From the NCBI RefSeq assembly GCF_000425585.1, contig NZ_KE384398.1, forward strand, positions 462,416 to 526,415: DNA of 64,000 bases. The letters run 5' to 3'. The notes under the pieces were generated by a model. The model ran no database searches and was not told where the DNA came from. It worked only from the letters and a program-made list of their open reading frames with translations. Origin of the DNA: Terrimonas ferruginea DSM 30193. GTDB taxonomy: Bacteria; Bacteroidota; Bacteroidia; Chitinophagales; Chitinophagaceae. Positions 26,906 to 35,729 of the stretch are shown here, piece by piece; the stretch's first letter is position 1, and each line of letters opens with the position of its first letter. The position numbers and the translations under genes were made by a program.

Positions 26906-28438
26906 ATGAGTACTAACACAGCCACAGCTCCGCAACCGGCTATTGCTTCCCGTCCCAAATTCAAGGACCGGTACGATCATTATATTGGAGGAGAATGGGT
27001 TGCCCCTTCGTCGGGCGAGTATTTTGATAATATTTCCCCCATTGATGGAAAGGTATTTACGCGGGCGGCCCGCGGCAATGCCCGGGATGTGGAGAAAGCC
27101 ATAGAAGCCGCACACAAGGCCTTTGCTACCTGGGGAAAATCCGCTGCCGCTTACCGCAGCAACCTGTTGCTGAAAATCGCGCAGGTGATTGAAGACAACC
27201 TCGAACACCTCGCTATTGTAGAAACAATCGATAATGGTAAAGCCATCCGGGAAACAAGAGCCGCCGATCTCCCGCTTGTTGTTGATCATTTCCGCTACTT
27301 CGCGGGTGTGATCAGAAGTGAAGAAGGCACCTTAAGCGAACACGATGAAACCACCGTCAGCATCAACCTCCATGAACCCATCGGCGTTGTGGGCCAGATC
27401 ATTCCCTGGAATTTTCCGCTGCTGATGGCCGCCTGGAAAATTGCACCGGCCCTCGCCGCCGGTTGTTGCGTGGTGGTGAAACCCGCAGAGCAAACCCCGA
27501 CCAGCATCATGGTGCTGATGGAACTTGTGGGAGATATTTTACCGAAGGGTGTACTCAACATCGTAACAGGTTTCGGCCCGGAAGCCGGCAAGCCACTGGC
27601 CACTTCTCCGCGTATCAACAAAGTAGCCTTTACCGGCGAAACCACTACCGGCCGGCTGATCATGCAATACGCCTCCGAAAACCTGATTCCGGTAACCATG
27701 GAACTTGGCGGTAAAAGCCCCAACATCTTTTTTGAGTCTGTGGCAGATGCCGATGACGATTTCTTTGATAAAGCCGTGGAAGGTGCCGTAATGTTTGCCC
27801 TGAACCAGGGTGAGGTCTGCACTTGTCCTTCGCGCATGCTTGTGCATGAAAACATCTTCGACCGTTTCATGGAACGCGTGATCCAACGTACCAATGCTAT
27901 CAAACTCGGCAACCCGCTCGACGGCACCGTGATGATGGGTGCGCAGGCCAGCGAAGACCAGTATAATAAGATTCTCAGCTATCTCGATATCGGCCGCCAG
28001 GAAGGTGCCCAGGTACTTGCCGGTGGTGAAGCATTTCATCAGAACAGCGGACTTGAGCACGGTTATTATATTCGTCCCACCATTTTCAAAGGCCACAATA
28101 AAATGCGCGTATTCCAGGAAGAAATCTTCGGCCCTGTAGCGTCGGTCACTACTTTCAAAACCACGGAAGAGGCGATTGAAATAGCCAACGATACGCTCTA
28201 CGGTCTCGGTGCCGGTGTATGGACCCGCGATGCACACGAGTTGTACCAGGTGCCGCGCGCCATTCAGGCCGGACGGGTTTGGGTGAATTGTTATCATGCC
28301 TACCCCGCTCACGCACCGTTTGGCGGTTACAAAAAATCAGGCTTTGGCCGGGAAACGCACAAGATGATGTTGAATCATTACCGGCAAACGAAAAATATGC
28401 TGGTTTCCTATGGAAAACAGAAACTCGGTTTTTTTTAA
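26906..28438 (+). CDS. Aldehyde dehydrogenase (AldB/ExaC type)
   Basis: A 510-residue NAD+-dependent dehydrogenase that oxidises aldehydes to acids. The catalytic Cys lies in [11 protein letters not shown] (about 302-312) and the general base Glu in MELGGKSP (about 265-272). The GEVCTCPSR form is typical of acetaldehyde and short-chain aldehyde enzymes of the ExaC/AldB group. The ATG at 26906 is used; the frame could be opened two codons earlier by TTG at 26900. A strong terminator follows, and then a DUF779 gene often paired with this enzyme. Confidence 0.92.
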   Translation: MSTNTATAPQPAIASRPKFKDRYDHYIGGEWVAPSSGEYFDNISPIDGKVFTRAARGNARDVEKAIEAAHKAFATWGKSAAAYRSNLLLKIAQVIEDNLEHLAIVETIDNGKAIRETRAADLPLVVDHFRYFAGVIRSEEGTLSEHDETTVSINLHEPIGVVGQIIPWNFPLLMAAWKIAPALAAGCCVVVKPAEQTPTSIMVLMELVGDILPKGVLNIVTGFGPEAGKPLATSPRINKVAFTGETTTGRLIMQYASENLIPVTMELGGKSPNIFFESVADADDDFFDKAVEGAVMFALNQGEVCTCPSRMLVHENIFDRFMERVIQRTNAIKLGNPLDGTVMMGAQASEDQYNKILSYLDIGRQEGAQVLAGGEAFHQNSGLEHGYYIRPTIFKGHNKMRVFQEEIFGPVASVTTFKTTEEAIEIANDTLYGLGAGVWTRDAHELYQVPRAIQAGRVWVNCYHAYPAHAPFGGYKKSGFGRETHKMMLNHYRQTKNMLVSYGKQKLGFF

Positions 28439-28456
28439 ATGGCACAGGGCAAGTGC

Positions 28457-28488
28457 ACAGTGGCGCCGAAGCGCCACTGTTTTTTTTT
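28457..28488 (+). terminator. Strong intrinsic terminator between aldehyde dehydrogenase and DUF779
   Basis: ACAGTGGCGC (28457-28466) pairs perfectly with GCGCCACTGT (28471-28480) around a CGAA tetraloop. A run of Ts follows to 28488. Only 15 bases then remain to the DUF779 start codon. Confidence 0.9.
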
Positions 28489-28503
28489 AATAAAAAATAA
28501 ACC

Positions 28504-28881
28504 ATGCCGATCCCTCGTGTTACCGCTACTCCCGCCGCATTGGAATTGATCGCCCGTTTGCAGGAACTGCACGGACCGCTGATGTTTCATCAAAGCGGAG
28601 GCTGTTGTGATGGCAGCCAGCCGATGTGTTTTGCCAACGGTGAATTCCGCACCGGCGGAAGCGATGTACTGCTCGGCCATATCGCCAGCACTCCTTTTTA
28701 TATGGGCCGCGATCAATTTGAATACTGGAAACACACACAACTGATCCTCGACGTCACGCCAGGCAGAGGCAGCAGCTTTTCATTGGAAATTCCATTAGGC
28801 GTTCGATTTTTGATACGATCCCGGGTGTTTACGGAGGAGGAATTGGGGAATTTGGAGAGCGGCGTGGCCGGTGAATCGTGA
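28504..28881 (+). CDS. DUF779 family protein
   Basis: A 125-residue protein matching DUF779. The motif HQSGGCCDGSQPMC supplies three closely spaced cysteines that could bind metal or form disulphides. Family members are almost always beside acetaldehyde-type aldehyde dehydrogenases, as here, suggesting a helper or metal-linked role; none is proven. A strong terminator separates it from the dehydrogenase gene. The last heptamer of an ATTCACN array (complement GTGAATC) contributes its TGA stop. Confidence 0.85.
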   Translation: MPIPRVTATPAALELIARLQELHGPLMFHQSGGCCDGSQPMCFANGEFRTGGSDVLLGHIASTPFYMGRDQFEYWKHTQLILDVTPGRGSSFSLEIPLGVRFLIRSRVFTEEELGNLESGVAGES

Positions 28882-29009
28882 ATCGTCAATCGTGAATGGA
28901 AACAGCCATATCCATGGTTCGTGTCAACTTACCAGGGCTGTCACACACCTTATGCCTTAACCCTACGCCTTACGCCTTAAACCTTAAGCCTTAGCCCGAA
29001 GTGTCGGGC
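28871..29009. repeat. Heptamer arrays and half hairpin element
   Basis: Four 7-bp units GTGAATC/GTCAATC/GTGAATG run from 28871 to 28898 and overlap the DUF779 stop codon. A half copy of the hairpin element (CCATGGTTCGTGT) is at 28912-28924. CCTTANN words follow at about 28948-28995, then GCCCGA/TCGGGC with a 4-base loop (28994-29009). Confidence 0.65.
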
Positions 29010-29062
29010 CTTATTCCCTCACAACTCAACTTTGGCACAACTATTTCAATAGTTATTCCCTA

Positions 29063-29070
29063 AAACTTTG
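29063..29070 (+). promoter_or_regulatory. -7-like box 4 bases before a lipoprotein start
   Basis: AAACTTTG (7/8 to TAnnTTTG) is followed by CCCC and the ATG at 29075, the same spacing as at amgK and gldA. It suggests a leaderless transcript. Confidence 0.35.
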
Positions 29071-29074
29071 CCCC

Positions 29075-29575
29075 ATGCGTTTAATCATGCTATCTATCGC
29101 CTTTGCCGGTATCGCCGGTATGAGTGCCTGTAACAATGCGGAACAGAAAGAAACGGTGAAAGACTCCGTTGCAGTCGATAATACATTGCCGCCGCCACCA
29201 TCTACACCAGAAGAGAGAGCCGCCGCACTGGCCGGATGCTACAGCGTTATCCACGGCCGTGACACTTCATCGCTGCAACTGGACGTACGCGGTACCGCTG
29301 TCACAGGTCCGTTGAGCTATATGTTGTATGAAAAAGATAAAAATACCGGTACTATTCAGGCCGAGATAAAAGATGACCTGCTGACCGGTTGGTATTTTTT
29401 CAAATCCGAAGGCATTATGTCTGTAAGACAGGTAATCTGGAAAATACATGGTGCAGACCTCTGGCCCGGAATGGGGGAAATGAAATCGAATAAAGACACC
29501 TTGTCTTTTGTAAATCCCAACAACCTGCAGTTCGACACCACGCATCCGTTCAAGAAAGTGCCATGCATGCTTTAA
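29075..29575 (+). CDS. Small lipoprotein of unknown function
   Basis: A 166-residue protein with a lipoprotein signal peptide (lipobox MSAC near residue 19) and a low-complexity acidic/proline linker (about 35-50). The rest is a beta-rich domain (LAGCYSVIHGRDTSSLQLDV, TGPLSYMLYEKDKNTG) that resembles many Bacteroidota lipoproteins of unknown role. I do not recognise a specific family. Its stop overlaps that of the convergent sulfatase gene within TTAA. Confidence 0.65.
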   Translation: MRLIMLSIAFAGIAGMSACNNAEQKETVKDSVAVDNTLPPPPSTPEERAAALAGCYSVIHGRDTSSLQLDVRGTAVTGPLSYMLYEKDKNTGTIQAEIKDDLLTGWYFFKSEGIMSVRQVIWKIHGADLWPGMGEMKSNKDTLSFVNPNNLQFDTTHPFKKVPCML

Positions 29576-31140
29576 GGCAGCTCGCCGGCCGGATCGCGGT
29601 CGTCATATTGACGGCGCAGTTTTTTCATTTCTTCTTTCAACTCTTTTAATAAAGCCTGGTGGGACTTATCCCCTGCCAGGTTTTTTTGTTCATTGGGATC
29701 CTTCTCGAGGTCATAGAGTTCCCATTCTTTCGCCGTATAAAAATAGATCAGTTTGTACTTGCTGCTGCGGATAGCCACATGCGGCAGCACCGTATGATCT
29801 TTTACAAACTCATAGTAATGATAATAGAGGTAAGGACGTGAGAGGTCTCCTCTTTTTCCTTCCAGGATCGGCAAGAGGCTCAGACCCTGAACAGAGGATG
29901 GCGCTTTAGCTCCGGCTATGCCAAGAATAGTTGGCGCGAAATCGATGTTTTGTACCAACGCATTCGTAACCGTGCCGGGTTTGATATGGCCGGGCCATTT
30001 CACCAGCAAGGGCGTACCCATCGATATATCGTAAGCAAACCGTTTATCAAACCATCCATTTTCTCCCAGATAAAATCCCTGATCGCTGGTATACACAACG
30101 GCGGTATTGGCTGACAGGCCATTTTTATCCAGGTAATCTAATACCCTTCCCACACTTTCATCGATCGACGCCACGCAGGCGAGGTAATCCTGCATATACC
30201 ATTGGTATTTATAACGGAGCAATTCTTTTCCCGCCGGCTTTTTATCGCGCAGCACCTTTCCTCGTTCGGCAAAAATGGCTTCATAACGTGCACGCTGATC
30301 CGCGGGTATGCGCCGCATAATGGCTTTGTAATAATTGATCTCTTCCAGACCGGGCGCCAGTTCCGGAATTTCTTTCAGATAAACCGGATCAATTTTCAGA
30401 TCGCTGCAAAGCTGCATGTCTTCCAAAATGCGCATGGTCTGCGTGCGCCATGCCGTTCCTTTTCCTGTAGAATCTACATAAAGTGTTGATGGCTCTGGAA
30501 AAGTCTGACGGCTGAATTGTTCGAGGTATTTCAGTGCCGGAAAGAAATAACGATGCGGTGCTTTGTGATGAAAAAATAAGGCGAACGGTTTTTGTTTATC
30601 GCGGCTGTCGAGCCACTGCAGGGCATCGTCCGTCAACACATCCGTGGCATATCCTTTCTCCGTAATCGTATCACCTTTCATGGTAATCATGCGCGTATCA
30701 AAGTATTGACCCATGCCCGGCAGAATGCGCCAGTAATCAAAGCCTGCAGGTAATGAATGCAAATGCCATTTTCCTATCAATGCCGTTTGATAACCTGCTT
30801 GTCGCAGCCATACCGGCAATGTCTGCAGGGAGGAATCAAACCTGGAACGGTTGTCGCGTACGCCATTTTTATGGGAATGTTGCCCGGTCAGCAATGTCGC
30901 GCGCGCAGGTGCGCAGATCGAATTGCCGACAAAAGCTTTATTGAAACGCATCCCTTCTTTGGCAATGCGATCGATGTTGGGCGTCTGGATCAGTTTGTTG
31001 TTATAAGCGCTGATGGCATCATGATCATGATCGTCGCTCATGATGTAAATGATATTGGGCGACTGGGCTCCTGCTTCATACAAGCGGAAAAGCAGGGCAA
31101 ATAACAGGATTATGCGCATATAATGGCCGGTTTTGATCAT
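29572..31140 (-). CDS. Secreted sulfatase
   Basis: A 522-residue sulfatase. The formylglycine site is CAPAR (76-80), followed by the conserved TLLTGQ, and the metal ligands MSDDHD (34-39) lie near the N-terminus. The Cys must be matured to formylglycine by a modifying enzyme not seen in this window. A signal peptide (MRIILLFALLFRLYEAGAQ, about 8-26) predicts export. It resembles N-sulfoglucosamine sulfohydrolase and choline sulfatase relatives that release sulfate from glycans; the substrate is unclear. The upstream reading to 31242 crosses a repeat palindrome and is rejected. Confidence 0.85.
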   Translation of the reverse strand: MIKTGHYMRIILLFALLFRLYEAGAQSPNIIYIMSDDHDHDAISAYNNKLIQTPNIDRIAKEGMRFNKAFVGNSICAPARATLLTGQHSHKNGVRDNRSRFDSSLQTLPVWLRQAGYQTALIGKWHLHSLPAGFDYWRILPGMGQYFDTRMITMKGDTITEKGYATDVLTDDALQWLDSRDKQKPFALFFHHKAPHRYFFPALKYLEQFSRQTFPEPSTLYVDSTGKGTAWRTQTMRILEDMQLCSDLKIDPVYLKEIPELAPGLEEINYYKAIMRRIPADQRARYEAIFAERGKVLRDKKPAGKELLRYKYQWYMQDYLACVASIDESVGRVLDYLDKNGLSANTAVVYTSDQGFYLGENGWFDKRFAYDISMGTPLLVKWPGHIKPGTVTNALVQNIDFAPTILGIAGAKAPSSVQGLSLLPILEGKRGDLSRPYLYYHYYEFVKDHTVLPHVAIRSSKYKLIYFYTAKEWELYDLEKDPNEQKNLAGDKSHQALLKELKEEMKKLRRQYDDRDPAGELP

Positions 31141-31270
31141 GATAGTGAATGGTGAATGATGGCTGAGGCCGATACTTCGGCCTCCCGAAGCCAGCTTTCT
31201 CACGCAAAGATGCATAAGGAGCAAAGAAGCAAAGCTTATCACTTAAAACTTATTACTTTCAACGGCTGTT
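31141..31270. repeat. Repeat cluster between sulfatase and DUF421 gene
   Basis: Contains a GAGGCCGA-TACT-TCGGCCTC hairpin (31165-31184), related to the palindrome at 7712-7744, and a 27-nt dispersed element (31200-31226; partner at 22984-23010). Four 7-bp words of the TAAGT class in complement (31235-31262) follow, and the edge motif AACGGCTGTT (31261-31270). Confidence 0.65.
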
Positions 31271-31347
31271 TATTGCCTTCCACCTTCAATTTTTAAAGTT
31301 ACGGGCAAAAAGGGAATGTAATTTGATACCCTGTTCTCTAAAAAACT

Positions 31348-32067
31348 ATGTTTTCTTTATTGCAAGCCGGCTCCCACCAGATCTTCGATTGGCCGAAACT
31401 GCTGTTTGGCGAGCAGGATAGCTGGTTTGTGTTGGAAATTCTGTTCCGCACGGTGATCATGTACATCGTGATCCTCGTCGGATTACGGCTCGTGGGCAAG
31501 CGCGGCGTCCGCCAGCTTTCAGTATTCGAACTGGTGGTGATCATTGGCCTGGGCTCGGCGGCTGGCGATCCCATGTTTTACCAGGAAGTAGGATTGGTCA
31601 GTGCCTTATTTGTTTTCCTGACCATTATTATGGCTTATCGCGCTACCACCTGGCTCACGGCCAAATCAAAAAAATTTGAAGAACTGATCGAAGGCAAAAC
31701 AATCTGCCTGATCGAAGACGGGAAATTCTGTCATAAAAGTTTTGACAAGGAAGACCTGGCCCAGGACGAGTTCTTTGCCGAACTGCGCAACCGCGGCGTA
31801 TCGCAGGTAGGACAAGTAGAACGAGGCTATCTCGAAACTTCCGGTGAGATCAGCTTATTCTTCTACCCCGACGACCAGGTTAAATCCGGCCTGCCGATAT
31901 TGCCGCATGAATTCAGGCAATTAGTGACCACCATCTCCGAAAAAGCAAACTATGCCTGCCGGAATTGTGGCAGTACCTTTACACTCGACCCTTCGCCTGT
32001 TCATGTATGCACAGAATGCGGGCATGATAAATGGGTAAAAAGTTCTGATAGAAAAAGAGTCAGTTAA
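31348..32067 (+). CDS. DUF421/YetF-like membrane protein with C-terminal zinc ribbon
   Basis: A 239-residue protein. The N-terminal half has three hydrophobic segments (about 31-47, 58-75, 80-100) with LVGKRGVRQLSVFELVVIIGLGSAAGDPM, the signature of DUF421/YetF. A cytosolic domain follows (about 105-195). The C-terminus adds CxxC...CxxC (CRNCG near 208 and CTECG near 226), a zinc-ribbon pattern that I do not associate with the typical family. DUF421 proteins are linked to spores or envelope stress in Firmicutes; function here is unknown. The next gene follows after 9 bases. Confidence 0.75.
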   Translation: MFSLLQAGSHQIFDWPKLLFGEQDSWFVLEILFRTVIMYIVILVGLRLVGKRGVRQLSVFELVVIIGLGSAAGDPMFYQEVGLVSALFVFLTIIMAYRATTWLTAKSKKFEELIEGKTICLIEDGKFCHKSFDKEDLAQDEFFAELRNRGVSQVGQVERGYLETSGEISLFFYPDDQVKSGLPILPHEFRQLVTTISEKANYACRNCGSTFTLDPSPVHVCTECGHDKWVKSSDRKRVS

Positions 32068-32076
32068 ACTACCATT

Positions 32077-32976
32077 ATGGAATTTGGACGCGTCAACGAA
32101 AACGAATTGAAGAAGATCGACTTCTCTCTTCCTCCCGATCCGGCAATGAACAAGTTCGTGCTCAAAGGCAAACCATTGAAACATCCGCATATCTATGTAG
32201 GTTGCGCCAAATGGGGACGGCAGGAATGGGTAGGAAAAATATATCCCGCGAAAACAAAAGAAAAAGACTTTCTCGAACACTACGTGAAGCATTACAACTC
32301 CATCGAACTGAATGCCACGCATTATAAAATATACGGTGAAACCGGCATCGCCAAATGGGCTGAAAAGGCGAAAGGCCGTGACTTTCTCTTTTGCCCTAAA
32401 ATGTACCAGGGCGTTACACACCGCGGCGCGTTGAATGGAAAAGATTTTATCAGCAATGAATTTTTCCGCGGCATCATGGCTTTCGGTAAACACCTTGGCC
32501 CCATCTTCATACAGGTAAGCGATACATTCAGTCCGAAAAGAAAAGCTGAATTGTTCTCCTATCTTGAAAGCCTGCCCAAAGACCTGAGTTTTTTCCTGGA
32601 AGTACGCCACCCGGATTGGTTTACGAAGGAAAGCGAAGAGTTGTTTGGCTTTTTACACAAACAAAAGATCGGCGCCGTGATCACCGACACGGCCGGCCGC
32701 CGCGATTGCGCTCATATGCACCTGACCATCCCCAAAACCTTTATCCGTTTTGTGGGCAACAGCCTGCATCCATCGGACTATCCGCGCATCGATGCATGGG
32801 TAAAGCGTATAAAAAAATGGCTGGACAATGGCATGAAGGAGGTTTACTTTTTCATGCACATGCACGATGAAGCCACCTCTCCCGAACTGACCGTTTATTT
32901 AGCGGAAAAATTAGAGAAGGTTGGAATTACCATTCCGCAACCGCAGTTTGTTGCCGGGCAGCAGAGCCTTTTTTAA
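32077..32976 (+). CDS. DUF72 (YecE) family protein
   Basis: A 299-residue protein of the DUF72/YecE family, a TIM-barrel family without an assigned activity. The characteristic pieces are YVGCAKWGRQEWVGKIYP, YNSIELNATHYKIYG, the FLEVRHPDW stretch and VGNSLHPSDY. It is co-directional with the DUF421 gene 9 bases upstream, which suggests an operon. A TYAAAAN heptamer array begins on the base right after its stop codon. Confidence 0.85.
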   Translation: MEFGRVNENELKKIDFSLPPDPAMNKFVLKGKPLKHPHIYVGCAKWGRQEWVGKIYPAKTKEKDFLEHYVKHYNSIELNATHYKIYGETGIAKWAEKAKGRDFLFCPKMYQGVTHRGALNGKDFISNEFFRGIMAFGKHLGPIFIQVSDTFSPKRKAELFSYLESLPKDLSFFLEVRHPDWFTKESEELFGFLHKQKIGAVITDTAGRRDCAHMHLTIPKTFIRFVGNSLHPSDYPRIDAWVKRIKKWLDNGMKEVYFFMHMHDEATSPELTVYLAEKLEKVGITIPQPQFVAGQQSLF

Positions 32977-33256
32977 TTCAAAAGTTAAAAGTCAAAATTC
33001 AAAAGGGGAATGCGAATGACTGAGCAGGACCACCAGTGAGTAAGCTTTCCATGGTTCGTGTATACACGAACCATGGGGGTGGTAAGTTCAAAACTACCAC
33101 CTACTACTTATTATTTAAAACTTACAACGGCGAGCCCTTTTTAATTCAAAAGTCAAAATTAAAAATTAAAAAATGGTTCGTGTATACACGAACCATGGGA
33201 GGGGAAGTTCAAAACTATTACTTACTACTTATTACTTAAAACTTACAACGGCTGTT
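32977..33256. repeat. Repeat cluster: two hairpins and heptamer arrays in a convergent spacer
   Basis: A four-unit TYAAAAN array runs from 32977 to 33004. A perfect 28-nt palindrome with half CCATGGTTCGTGTA is at 33049-33076, and a second of 24 nt at 33173-33196. Both hairpins are followed by a nearly identical stretch ending in AACTTACAACGGC, so the spacer holds a direct duplication (about 33049-33131 and 33173-33252). On the minus strand the second hairpin is followed by a T-rich run and can act as terminator of the hydroxylase-kbl operon. The 3' edge overlaps the stop codon at 33243. Confidence 0.8.
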
Positions 33257-33956
33257 CCAACTCCCTACCTAACTCCTCCGCCAACTGTTTTGCCGCAGGC
33301 GTATCCTGCCGCAACAACTCCTCGATCATACGGCGGGTAGTTTCTTCATCGCGTTTCTCCACTCTTTGCTTGCCGAACTGCATGCTCTCCCGGAAGGCGG
33401 GTTCATCGAGCAACTGTTTGATCTGATCATTCACCAGGCAATCGATCACGAGGTGAACGCGGTCAACCGGACTTTCATTTTTCACACTATGAGGAAGCGT
33501 GAGATTGAGATAATAACAACCGCCTTCGTTCATCGGAATGCGCGTGTCTTCCAGGAAAAAATGAACATCCTCATGTGTTTGCACCGGCACATGTAAACGC
33601 AGCTCTCCTTCTTCCACACAAAGTGAATGATCCGAATGTTCTTTGATCACCGCGCCGGTACTCAGCTTCATGAGCCGTACGCTTGTTTTCTCACAGGGAA
33701 AAAAATCAATTACCGACTGCATATAGGGGCACTGCTTCAGCAAAACAGTATCCTGGTAAGTATTTCCTGTTACGTTATTGCCGACCGCAAATCCGCTGGT
33801 CACCGATCCGCCGATGGACCGTAACGGCAGCAGACTCCAGTCACCTTCGTAGTGGCTTTTATTATAATGCCCCTGCCATTCCGCAGTAAGGAGGTTCAGT
33901 TCCTGTTTAAGTTTTGCAGCATCAAATGTTACCGGCCAGCGGAAATAGCGGATCAT
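33243..33956 (-). CDS. Aspartyl/asparaginyl beta-hydroxylase-like dioxygenase
   Basis: A 237-residue Fe(II)/2-oxoglutarate oxygenase-like protein. The predicted iron ligands are His107 and Asp109 (HSD in KEHSDHS) and His156 (LPHSVKN), with Arg166 (VDRVHLVID) to bind 2-oxoglutarate. Such enzymes hydroxylate Asp/Asn side chains or free amino acids. It is the second gene after kbl, 6 bases downstream, which may point to an amino-acid substrate (inference). The stop codon lies within the repeat edge motif. Confidence 0.8.
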   Translation of the reverse strand: MIRYFRWPVTFDAAKLKQELNLLTAEWQGHYNKSHYEGDWSLLPLRSIGGSVTSGFAVGNNVTGNTYQDTVLLKQCPYMQSVIDFFPCEKTSVRLMKLSTGAVIKEHSDHSLCVEEGELRLHVPVQTHEDVHFFLEDTRIPMNEGGCYYLNLTLPHSVKNESPVDRVHLVIDCLVNDQIKQLLDEPAFRESMQFGKQRVEKRDEETTRRMIEELLRQDTPAAKQLAEELGRELEQPL

Positions 33957-33962
33957 ATCGTA

Positions 33963-35153
33963 TTAGTTTTTCAGTACGCCGAGTTGCTTGCCGATTTTGA
34001 TGAAGGCATCGATCGCTTTATCAAGATGTGCCTGTTCGTGTGCGGCACTCAATTGTACGCGGATACGTGCCTGGCCTTTCGGCACCACGGGAAAGAAGAA
34101 TCCAATCACATAAATCCCTTCCTCCAGCAGTTTGGCAGCGAAATCAGCGGCCAGTACTGCATCGTATAACATGATCGGTACGATCGGGTGGTCGCCTGGT
34201 TTGATATCGAAACCGGCAGCAGTCATCTTATCGCGGAAATAACGGGTATTGTTTTCGAGTTTATCTCGGAGTTCGGTGGTTTCGGTAAGCATGTCCAGCA
34301 CGGCAATAGAGGCACCGGCAATAGAGGGCGCCAATGTATTGCTGAAAAGATAAGGGCGTGATTTCTGGCGCAGTATGTCGATCACTTCTTTGCGGCCGGA
34401 TGTAAAACCTCCGGATGCACCGCCCAGGGCCTTGCCCAATGTGCCGGTAATGATATCGATTTTGCCCATCACACCGCGGTATTCGTGTGTACCGCGACCG
34501 GTTTTGCCGAGGAAGCCGGATGAATGGCATTCATCGATCATGATAGCGGCGTCGTATTTTTCTGCAAGCGCTACGATTTTATCCAGTTGCGCGATGGTGC
34601 CGTCCATGCTGAAGGAACCGTCGGTAACGATAATGCGGCTGCGGGCGCCGGCAGCTTCTTTGAGTTTTTCCTCCAGGTCGGCCATATTGTTATGCTCGTA
34701 GCGGAAACGCTGTGCTTTGCAGAGGCGGACGCCATCGATGATTGAAGCGTGGTTAAGCGCGTCGGAAATGATCGCATCCTGTTCGTTGAAGAGCGGCTCG
34801 AACACGCCACCATTGGCATCGAAGGCGGCCGCATAAAGAATAGTGTCTTCCGTACCGAGGAACGCGGAGATCTTCTGCTCCAGTTCTTTGTGGATATCCT
34901 GCGTACCGCAGATGAAGCGTACGCTGCTCATGCCGTAGCCGTGAGTTCTGATGGCTTCGTGCGCGGCTTCAATCACTTTGGGGTGAGAGGAAAGCCCCAG
35001 GTAATTATTGGCGCAGAAATTCAGTACAACTTTATCATTTACAAGGATCTCGGCGCCCTGTGGCCCCTGGATCACGCGTTCTTTTTTATACAACCCTGAC
35101 TGACGGACATCTTCCACTTCCTCCGCGATGCGGCGGACAAACTTTTCGTTCAT
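33963..35153 (-). CDS. kbl: Glycine C-acetyltransferase (2-amino-3-ketobutyrate CoA ligase)
   Basis: A 396-residue PLP enzyme of the alpha-oxoamine synthase family. It splits 2-amino-3-ketobutyrate with CoA into glycine and acetyl-CoA, the second step of threonine breakdown. The Schiff-base Lys is Lys241 in GTLGKALGGASGG. Asp207 and His210 (DECHSSG) hold the cofactor, and FCANNYLGLSSHP marks the N-terminus. Threonine dehydrogenase (tdh) is not in the window. It is the first gene of a two-gene operon with a perfect -7 box. Confidence 0.93.
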   Translation of the reverse strand: MNEKFVRRIAEEVEDVRQSGLYKKERVIQGPQGAEILVNDKVVLNFCANNYLGLSSHPKVIEAAHEAIRTHGYGMSSVRFICGTQDIHKELEQKISAFLGTEDTILYAAAFDANGGVFEPLFNEQDAIISDALNHASIIDGVRLCKAQRFRYEHNNMADLEEKLKEAAGARSRIIVTDGSFSMDGTIAQLDKIVALAEKYDAAIMIDECHSSGFLGKTGRGTHEYRGVMGKIDIITGTLGKALGGASGGFTSGRKEVIDILRQKSRPYLFSNTLAPSIAGASIAVLDMLTETTELRDKLENNTRYFRDKMTAAGFDIKPGDHPIVPIMLYDAVLAADFAAKLLEEGIYVIGFFFPVVPKGQARIRVQLSAAHEQAHLDKAIDAFIKIGKQLGVLKN

Positions 35154-35175
35154 ATATGGCTTTGCTTTTAGGCCA

Positions 35176-35183
35176 CAAATATA
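35176..35183 (-). promoter_or_regulatory. -7 box of kbl
   Basis: On the minus strand TATATTTG is an 8/8 match to TAnnTTTG, 22 bases before the kbl ATG. A -33 TTTG is not evident. Confidence 0.55.
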
Positions 35184-35240
35184 TCATTTTGCGTCCAGCG
35201 CTTAGTTTTTGTCGCCAGTTTTGAGCATTTCACCCGCTTT

Positions 35241-35294
35241 AAACGATCGTTAACCGAAATTAACCTGGGCCTTTTCTTTAAAAGTTTAATTTTG
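35241..35294 (+). promoter_or_regulatory. Promoter region of the small exported protein gene
   Basis: TAATTTTG (35287-35294) is an 8/8 match to the -7 consensus. The 13-base AAACGATCGTTAA, containing the palindrome AACGATCGTT, lies 33 bases upstream (35241-35253). The same 13 bases recur at 38370-38382 upstream of the L,D-transpeptidase gene. Transcription would leave a leader of about 45 bases. Confidence 0.5.
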
Positions 35295-35345
35295 TTGTAA
35301 CAAACGGATGCCGGCAGGCGTCTAACTCTCAAAACCACACCAATT

Positions 35346-35549
35346 ATGAAAAAGAATGTGATTTTCCGGTTGACAATGCTTGCGCTGGCCCTGGTGGCGG
35401 TTTTCTGTCTGCTGCATTTTTCTGACGGCCCGGATGTGGCGGCTGCCACTGAAAGTCTGCAACCCGATCCGAATGCAGCGGCTCGCCCGATCGAGAAGGG
35501 AATCTGGCAGGCGATTTCCAATCCGATCTATTCGGCGCTTGGCTTTTAA
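35346..35549 (+). CDS. Small exported or membrane-anchored protein of unknown function
   Basis: A 67-residue protein with a hydrophobic segment (about 5-25) and a short polar tail rich in Asp, Pro and Ala that ends in SNPIYSALGF. It could be a single-pass membrane peptide or be cleaved near VAAA. I recognise no family. The gene has its own promoter and terminator (35583-35604) and is therefore a single-gene unit, divergent from kbl and upstream of an ECF sigma factor. Confidence 0.6.
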   Translation: MKKNVIFRLTMLALALVAVFCLLHFSDGPDVAAATESLQPDPNAAARPIEKGIWQAISNPIYSALGF

Positions 35550-35582
35550 TATATTCGACAAGAGACTATTAACCAATAGATT

Positions 35583-35604
35583 ACCCGGCTTGCGCCGGGT
35601 TTTT
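35583..35604 (+). terminator. Intrinsic terminator of the small exported protein gene
   Basis: ACCCGGC (35583-35589) pairs with GCCGGGT (35594-35600) around a TTGC loop and is followed by Ts to 35604. Confidence 0.8.
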
Positions 35605-35729
35605 CATGTCCGGACGGGAAAAAACCCATGATTTTCAGAAGAAAAAAGCGGATTAACTGTAACAATGTGGCGCTGTAAACGTACTACCTTTAAACCCGGC
35701 AACGAGGTTGCCACACACCGGCTGAATTT

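Noticed and set aside
33036-33239. 67-codon ORF on the plus strand
   Set aside because: It reads across two palindromes and heptamer arrays; the residues are repeat-derived.
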